Below, one piece after another: positions 52,201-61,200 of a stretch of DNA of 64,000 nucleotides (position 1 is its first letter; each line of letters begins with the position of its first letter). The notes beneath the pieces are model-generated. The model did no database searches. It saw only the letters and a program-made list of their open reading frames with translations, and was not told the origin of the DNA. Position numbers and translations under genes: made by a program. Source of the DNA: G965227875 sp965227875 (GTDB lineage: Bacteria > Pseudomonadota > Alphaproteobacteria > Rhizobiales > JAJFHC01); assembly GCA_965227875.1 (NCBI GenBank), contig OZ245783.1, forward strand, positions 2,170,001 to 2,234,000, read 5' to 3'.

Positions 52201-55200
52201 CCAACGAAGCCTCCGCGGCTTTGCCATTGCCCTTCGTTCGCGTGACCTTCGACCAGGACATGTATGTCGGGGACGCGGGCGAGTCCGCCAGCGTGATCAA
52301 CGCGGCGAACTACACGCTCGACGGCGAACTTGGGGACCCGCGCACGGCCGATGCCGTCATCTACGACCCGTCGAGCCGGACCGCCTTCGTCATGTTCGGC
52401 GCGATGGTCGCCGACACCTACGATCTGACGATTTCGAGCGACGTCACCAGCGTCTATGGCAAGCGGCTGGGCGCGAACTACGTCACCGCCTTCACCGCGC
52501 TCAGCGATCTCACCCAGGCGCTGGAGATTCGGTTCGAACAGACCCGTCTCGACCGTTCGACCGGTCTGCTGAGCTACGAGGTGTCGCTCTTCAACAAGGG
52601 CAGCAACCCGATCATTCTCCCGGTCCTGCTGGCGCTCGACCCCTCGCAGATCGGTATCGGGCTGCCGGCGGACGCCACCGGCCAGACCGAGGACGGGCGT
52701 TTCCTCATCGATCTCTCCGCGGATCTTCCCGAGGGCGGCCAACTCGATCCTGGCGAAAGCACCATCGGGCGCACCGTGTCCGTCGCCGCCGACGGTCAGC
52801 TCCGTCCGGAGTACGATTTCGGCGTCATCGCCGGCACCGCGCCCAACCGGGCGCCGGTCTTCACGTCCACGCCGCCCGAAAGCGCCACCGTCGGTGAGAC
52901 GCTCACCTATCTGCCGGAGGTTCTCGACGCCGATGGCGACATTCTCGCCTTCGCCCTCCTGTCCGCGCCGTCGACCATGTCGATCGATGCGCAGACGGGC
53001 GAGGTCACCTGGGTGCCGACGGTCAACGCGAACGCCAACACACAGGTCTCGGTACAGGTGTTCGACGAGCACGGCGCGACCGCGGTGCAGGTCTTCGACC
53101 TCGCCGTGGCGGGAGGTAACCGGCCGCCGGAATTCCTCGATATTCCCAAGGAGATTCTTGCCGACGAGGGCGCACGGATCGCATTGCAGATCGTCGCGAC
53201 CGATCCCGACGACGACACGGTCACGGTCTGGGCCGACGGGCTGCCCGCAGGTGCCGCGTTCGACCCGGTGACCCGGACATTCACCTGGACCCCCGGGTAT
53301 GACCAGGCGGGCATCTACCAGAATGTCCGCTTCATGGCGAGCGACGGACGGACGGAAACCGTCCACACGGTCACGTTCGGCATTCTCGACCTGCCAAGGC
53401 CGGTGACCATCAGGGCGCCCGAGACGGTCACGCTGACGGAAGGCGACCGCATCCGCTTGACCTTGCAGGCGGACGCCGACGAAAACGCCAGCCTTACCTT
53501 TGCCGCCCTCGGCGGATCGTTGCCCTACGGCGCGTTCCTGAACCCGTCGACCGGCGTCTTCGACTGGATGCCGGGCTATATTCAGGCCGGGACCTACGAC
53601 GTCACCTTCGGCGTGACGGACGGAAGCAGCGTCGCGACTCAGGTCACCCGCGTCATCGTGCTCGACGGCAATGCCGAACCGGTCTTCGATTCGCTCGACG
53701 GTTGGCAGGTCTACGAAGGCCAGAACCTGTCCTTCACCGCCTTCGCCTTCGATCCCGACAATCCCTTCTACGAGCCACCAAGCCGCGATCCCCTGGGCAA
53801 TCTCATCGAGGCGTCGACGGACGGCCGCACCGTCAGCGTAGTGGTGGAGGGCGGTCTGCCCGAGGGTGCGAGTTTCGACGAGGAAACCTGGCGCCTCGAC
53901 TGGACGCCCGACGGAAGCCAGGCGGGCACATACGAAGTGACGTTCGTCGCGACCGACGACGGCGGCGGCACCGGGACACCGACCACCGTGCGGCAGACCG
54001 CCACCATCGTCGTTCACAACCTCAATTACGGTCCGACGATCGAGACGGTCGAAACCGTGGTCGTCGCGCGCGACACCGTTACCGAGGTGACGCTGACCGC
54101 CAGCGACCCCGAAGGCAATCCGATCACCTTCGAGGCGCGGAGCGAGAAACCCGGCTTCCCGCTGCCCGATTTCATGTCGCTGACCGACAACGGAAACGGC
54201 ACTGTGACCCTGCGCATCGCGCCGGGCGTCGGGGATCGCGGAGAGCATGCCATCGAAGTGCTGGCCACCGATGACGGTGACGCCGGCGCCGGCTCCCCGC
54301 TCACGGCATCGTCGGTCTTCGTCGTCAAGGTCGAGAGCGACAACGAACCGCCGACAATCGATTTCCTTCCCGATGTGGTCGCCGTGGCGGGTCAGCCGCT
54401 CGAACTCATCGTGCCGGTCGGCGACCTCGACGGCGACGTTCTCACCTTCGGCCTGGCCGGCCTTCCCGCCGGTGCGGTCGTCGAGCCGACGGCCGTCTAT
54501 GGCCAGGCCCGCATACGCTGGACGCCCGGTGCCGGCGACATCGGCCTTCATAACGCGACCCTGACGGTGACAGACACCGGCGCGGACGGCCTCACGGCGC
54601 CGGCCGAGGCGACGGCGAATTTCGCCATCCGCGTGCGTGCGGCGAATACCGCACCGCTCATACTGCCGGTCGGCGACAGGACCGGAACGGAAGGCGAGCC
54701 GATCGCATTCACGGTCAGCGCCTCCGACCCCGACGGAGATCCGGTCTTCTTTACCGCGGTGGGCCTGCCGGACGGTGCGGAGTTCGACCGGTCCACGGGC
54801 GAATTCAGCTGGACGCCGGGCCGCGTGCAGTCGGGTACCTACGAAATCGGGTTCACCGCCTCCGACGGCACCGCGACATCGGAAGACAGCATCACGATCG
54901 TCGTCGAGAACGCCAACCGGCCGCCGGTCTTCATAGCCAACTTCACCCAGCTCGGCCGCGAAGGTGCGGAGGTTCGCACCAGCGTCGTGGCCGGCGATCC
55001 CGACGGCGACCCTGTGGTCTACCGCATCCTGTCGGATATTCCCGACGGACTGGAATTCAACGAGGCCACGGGCCAGTTCTCGTGGTTCCCGGATTACGAC
55101 CAGGCAGGCGTCTACGAGGTCGAGATCCAGGCGACCGACACCCTTGGCGCGTCCGCCACCCACACTGTCGTCTTCGACATCGCGAACACCAACCAGGCGC

Positions 55201-58200
55201 CTGTGCTGGTGGCGTCCGACCGCAGCTTCATCGTCGGAGAGGAAACCGTCTTTACCCTCGAAGCGTCCGATCCGGATGCGGGAGACAGCCTCGAATTCAC
55301 CGCCCTCAACCTGCCCGACGGTGCGGTTCTCGATGCCGCGACCGGGGAGGTCACGTGGACGCCGTCTCCCGGGCAGATCGGCGACCACTACGTGACGTTC
55401 ATTGCCAGCGACGGCGTACTCAGCTCGCGTCAGACCATCGTGATGCGGGCAAGCCTCCATCCGGTGGAGCCGACGGTGCGCATCGAACTGACGCCCAGTT
55501 TCGCCGTCGTGCCCGGCACGTCCGTTCTAATCAATCCGGTCGCCGACAGCCTGTCGGACATCGTGTCGCTCAAGCTCTTCGTCAACGGCGCCGAATGGCC
55601 GCTCGACAGTACCGGCCGGGCAACGGTTGTCGCGGGTGCACCGGGCAAGCTTTCGATCCGTGCGGTAGCCGTCGACGCCGATGGCGTCGAGGGTGTCGCG
55701 GAAACGGTGCTCAAGGTCCGCGACCCGCAGGATACCAAGGCACCCGTCGTCGCGTTCCAGGTCGGACTCGATGGCAGCCGCATCGAGAATATCGCCGAGG
55801 TGCGGGGAAGCGTCGCGGACGCCAATCTGGACGAATGGCGCCTCGAGATTCGCCGCGGCTTCGACACTGCGTTCACGACCCTGTCCGAGGGTGACGAACT
55901 GCCGGGCAACGTGCTCGGTACGCTCGATCCGGCGCAGTTCGAGAACGGCTTCTACACATTGCGCCTGACGGCATCCGACCTCTCCGGCCGCGTGTCCCGG
56001 GTAAGCGTCGACATCGAGATCAACAGCGCAGACAAGACCGGCCGTTTCGCGGAGACATGGACGGACGTGACGACGGAACTGGGCGGCGTGACGTTCGATC
56101 TCGTCCGGTCCTATGATTCGCTGGCCGACCGCGTATCGAACCGTGGCGGACTCGGGCCCAACTGGTCCATGCTGGGTTTCGACCCGAGGCTGGAAACCAA
56201 CATCCGGCCGACGGGCCGCGAGGCGTTCGGCATCTATCCCGGTCTTCGCCAGGGGAGCAGGATGTTCGTCACCCTGCCCAGCGGCGAGCGGACCGGATAC
56301 ACGTTCCGGCCGACGGAGTTCACCATCGGCACGTCGACCTATTACCGCCCGGCCTGGGTTGCCGACGATGAGACCGGCTGGACCCTCGAATCGAAGAACG
56401 CGCAGCTTCTCAAGGCCGGCAACGGTTTCTACTGGGCGCATACCGGTCTCGGCTACAACCCGGCGGCGGGCGACGCGCCCGGTGGCGGCTGGGACTATCG
56501 TCTCGTCAATGCGGGTGGCGAGGAATACCTGATCGATGCCGCTGCCGGCATCACCGAGTACAGGACCGCCGCTGGCCAGCGCTTTTTCGTCAGCGCCAAC
56601 GGCATCATCGCCGAGAACAGCAGCACGATCGGGTTCGTGCGAAATTCCGCCGGTGCCATTTCGCGGGTCTCGACACCTGATGGCGAGGCCATCGTCTACA
56701 GTTATGACGACGAGGGCCGGCTCGTCCTGGTCCGCAACCTGTCCGACGGGTCCGGCACCCGGTACGGCTATGCCGACGGCAGGCTCGTCACCATCGTCGG
56801 CGTCGACGGGACCGGCTCGAGCATTTCCTATCCGGATGGCGAAGCGCCGGTCGTCAGCTCCATCCAGGGTGATCTCGGGACGATGGCGGAGTTCACCGGC
56901 CAGCAGACCGATGGCGAGATCGGTGCCGGGGAGGCCATATACGCGTTCACCATCCGCGAAAGCGAGATCGCCGGCACATCCGGCGACCTGTATCTCCTGC
57001 GGGTCGCGTTGACCGGACCGGACACCCTTTCGGTCGGGGTGCCCGGGCTGACGCCCGTATCCGTGGAAAGGAGCGGCGGCACCACGGTCGCCCTGTTCGC
57101 CATCGAGCGTGCCGGGCTTCATCAGCTCGTCGTGTCGGGAACCGGGGCCTACACTCTCGCGCTGGCGGCCGCGGGCGACGGCAACCTCGACGGCATCGTC
57201 GACGGCGCCGACAGCCAGCTCGTGCAGGTCGCGGACGCGGCGGGCGACGCCACCGGTGACGGTGTCGTCGACGCGGCCGACCGCGGCGTCGTCAACGCCA
57301 ACTTCGGCCTGCGCGCAAACCGCGGACCGGAAATCGCCGACGAATTGCCGGCCCCGCTCACGCACGAGGATCTGCCGGTCAACATCTTCGTCGGATCGAT
57401 TGCGTCCGACCCGGATGGCGACCCGGTCTATTACCGCATCGTCGACTCAGAGAACGGCGTTGCCCGGCTGTCGGGCGACGGGGGCTACATCACCTTCACA
57501 CCCGACGCGGACTTTGCCGGCGAAGCATCCTTCTCCGTCATCGCCGATGACGGTTACAGCCAGTCCGAAGTCGCCGTCATCGAGGTCGAGGTCAGCGACG
57601 CCCCGCTCGTTTCCCTCGACTTCACGTCGCGGGACATCCAGTTCGCCGACGAGGACGGCGCGCTTTCCATCGGCGTCGTCGGAGATTTCGCCGACCAGGA
57701 AAACGTGCTCCTGCCGCTCTGGTACGTGAACGCCGGCGTGGAGGATACCGGGATCGCCCGGTTGACGCCGGACGGCATCCTCAACGCCATCGGGACGGGC
57801 TACACGGTGCTGAACGCGTCCCGCGACGCTGTCGCCGCGGCCACCGTGGTCGGTGTGGGCACACCGGAGGACGACGTCGACTTCATCTCCTATCTCTTCG
57901 GTATCGACGCCTATCCGGACGCCGTGACCATCGTGCCCGAAGGAGGCACACGCTCGGTTGTGACCACCCTCGGTACGGACCGGACGAACTTCATAAACGG
58001 AGCGGATGCCGGCACGCGGTACTTCAGCACCAATGCCGGGGTCGTGACCGTCGACCAGGATGGTCTGATCGAGGCGGTCGGCGAAGGTGAAACCACGGTC
58101 ACCGTCATTCACAAGTATGGCGAGGAAGTCATCACCGTGCGCGTCGAACCGCCGGTCGAGGCGACCAGCACCACGGTCGGGGCGGATGGCGTCATCCTGA

Positions 58201-61200
58201 GCACGCCCGACGGCATCCAGGTCGCGATCGGGCCCGGCCAGGTATCCGGTGGCGAAGGCGTCGTGACCGTCGAGGCGGTCTCGGAAAACGATCTCGCCCT
58301 GCCGCTGCCGGAGGTCTTCGACTATGTGGCCGGCTTCGAGTTCGACTTCACCGGGGCGACCCTGACCGGTCCCGTGCAACTCGCCGCGCAGGTCGCACCG
58401 TCGACGGCCGCTCCCGGCGACGAGGTCTACTTCTTCCAGAAGCAGTCGCTCGTGATCTCGGACGACGGTATCCCGACCGACGTATGGACGGTCGTCGACA
58501 ACGGCTTCGTCGATGCGAACGGCGTCGCACGGTCGGCATCGCCGCCCTTCCCGGGTTTGACGGACCGCGGCCAGGTGCTGGTGGCGAAAGCGAACAAGCC
58601 GGTCATCAACACCTCGATCAATCTCGGCCTCGTCGCCGGGTCCACGGCGGCCTTCCTGCCGGCAATCGGCATCGCCGCCGCAACCGGCACGATCGTGGGG
58701 GCGATCACCGCGGTCGGGCTCACGGCGCTGTACCACCTGACGCTCACGCTCCCGATGCTGGCGGAAAAGGCGAAGATGAAGATCTGGAATCACTACGCGG
58801 ACCAGACCGCGAGTGCCGAGATCGAGATCACGCCGTCCGACGAGCTCTCGACGTTCGAAGTCGAGTTCCCGGACCGTTCCGCCGCGACGGTCGGCGGCCT
58901 TCCACGGCCCCAGATCGACAGCGTGAACGCGGTGATTGGCGATGACCGTGAAGTCAAGCTGCTGATCAAGGGGCGGGATTTCTGGGACACGGGCGGATGG
59001 GATCCCAGCCGCACGAAAGTCGTGTTCAACATGCCCGGCGAGGACATCACGATCTGGGGAGAGGACTACAGGTCTTCCGGCCTGACCGGTCTGAACCAGT
59101 ACCAGATCGAAATCGATGTGCCCACCACGGTGCTGGTCGGGCTCTCCGAGATCACGGTGGAGCGGGCGAGCTCTACGACCCTTGTCGACAGCGACGGCGT
59201 ATGGCAGGACGAAACCGCACGGTCGAGCCTGCCCGTCGAACTGGACAACGAGGAAGGCTACGGGTTCGTCAGCGGTCACAACGAGGACTACGAGAACGTC
59301 GTCAACGTCATCAGCCTCGTCGCCTATGACGAGGAAGGCGTCGCCACCGCCGGCGACGACAATGACGAACTGGTCGTCAAGCAGATCCTGATCCCCGAGA
59401 ACAAGGCGGCTTACGACATCGTCTCCGCACCGGACCTGTCGCGCGTGTTCGTCGGCACCTACGGGTCGGGCGTCATGATCATCGATGCGTTCACCCTGCA
59501 GCCGTTCGACATCGATCCCGAGACCCCGCAGATCGACACGATTTCCGTCGGCGGGGACGAGATCATCCGCGCCCTCGCGATCGATCCGGACGGCAACTAT
59601 CTCTATGCGGCCGGGACCGGCAAGATCTACGTCATCGACCTTAACCCCGGCTCGTCCAAGTTCCACCAGGTATCTTCCACGATCGAGGTGTTCGCACCGA
59701 ACTACGGCATGATCCGGAGCCTGGCCGTCAATGCGGACGGCACCCGCCTGTTCGCGGCCGTGCCCGGCTCTGTCGCGTTTGGCGGACCGCCGGGCTACCA
59801 GGGCTGGGCGCGCGGCGTTAATCCCGTCGACGGCAGCATCGTCGTCATCAATGTCGACGAGGCCGACCGCACCGACGACGGACAGCCCGGCGGGACGAAC
59901 GACTGGCGCGAGGTCATCACCGAACTCGATGGCGGCATGGACCCGCGTGAAGTCCAGGCCACGTCCGATCCGGACCTGATGGTCTTTTCGTCCCTTGGCG
60001 ACAGGCGCAACGGGTTCCATACGATCGAGATCGTCAACAACACCGTCAACCAGTTCGACGCGATCATCGGTACGGTTTCCACGCAGATCAACAAGGAGCC
60101 GATCGGGATCGACTACTCGCCGGCCTTCACCGACTTCTTCGGGTTGCCGCGCGGGTTCTTCGCCGAGCCGGCCAGTTCCCAGACCCATGACCTGGATATC
60201 CGCAACCCGTACGGCATGGCGGTCACTCCGGATCTCGAATATGCCTTCGTGGGCGACTGGAGCGTTTCGCGGTTCCTGACCCAGGGCGACTCGCAGTGGG
60301 CGCTGGACATCGAGAAGTTCTTCAACACCGGTTCAAAGATCGGCATCATCCGGGATCCGTTCGGGCGGCACGGCGATCCCGAGCACTTTGCCTCGACGAC
60401 ACCGATTCCGGGCGGCTTCCTTGAAGATCTCGTGCTCGACGGCGCCACCAAGAAGCTTTACGCCAACTATCGCAGCGCCTCCAACATACTGGTCTTCGAT
60501 GTCGACGAGCTGATCGCCAAGGCCGAACGGCTCTATGACGAAGAACCGGATTATCTCAAGCGGCTTCCCGTCGACTATGTGATCCGCGAACCCAGCAATC
60601 CGACCGAGACCCGCCCGCACAGATACCCGGACATTCAGGTCAATCTCCCGGGCATCGACGTCGAGAGGTATGCGCGTGGCCTCTCGATCCAGCAGCTTGC
60701 GACGCTGGAGCTTCTCGAGCCGCTCGGCAACGTCAATATTCACAACGAGGATCCCGACGAGCTCAAGTTCGCCTGGTTCGTCGACCTGCAGAATCTTGGC
60801 GTGGAGGAATACGAGGCGGAGCTCTATGTCAGCGTCCAACCCGCGAACAACGGCCTGTTCGACGACGACTACTGGCGCAACCGGGTCTACAAGGACTCCT
60901 TCTTCCTGCCGCAGGCGTTCGAGGACAAGAATCCGGACATCTCGCCGCCGGCCGGTCAGGAGGATGAAGACGACCAGAACGGCGAACGCGATACCAACCG
61001 GAATCGCATTCTGACCGCCGGCCTCGTGGACGGCCAGCTCAAGTCGGGCAAGAAATACAAGGTACAGGCCGACGGAACCCTGCAGGAAGACGGCAACTCG
61101 GAAGACGCCTCGACGATCGAAGTCGTGGTCGATCACGCCTTCGCCAAGCTCCTGACGGCCGGCCAGCGCTATTACTGGGGCGTCAAGATCAAGGATCACG

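Noticed and set aside
44037..55460. A 3,807-codon open frame on the minus strand opposite the giant gene
   Set aside because: The plus frame shows clear CARDB and Ig-repeat patterns throughout, while the minus translation has no recognisable domain. Long antisense frames arise from strongly biased GC codon use.
56040..56880. The RHS-like segment as a polymorphic toxin system
   Set aside because: Only about two YD-like repeats are present and no toxin or immunity gene follows. The frame continues into a dockerin-like module.
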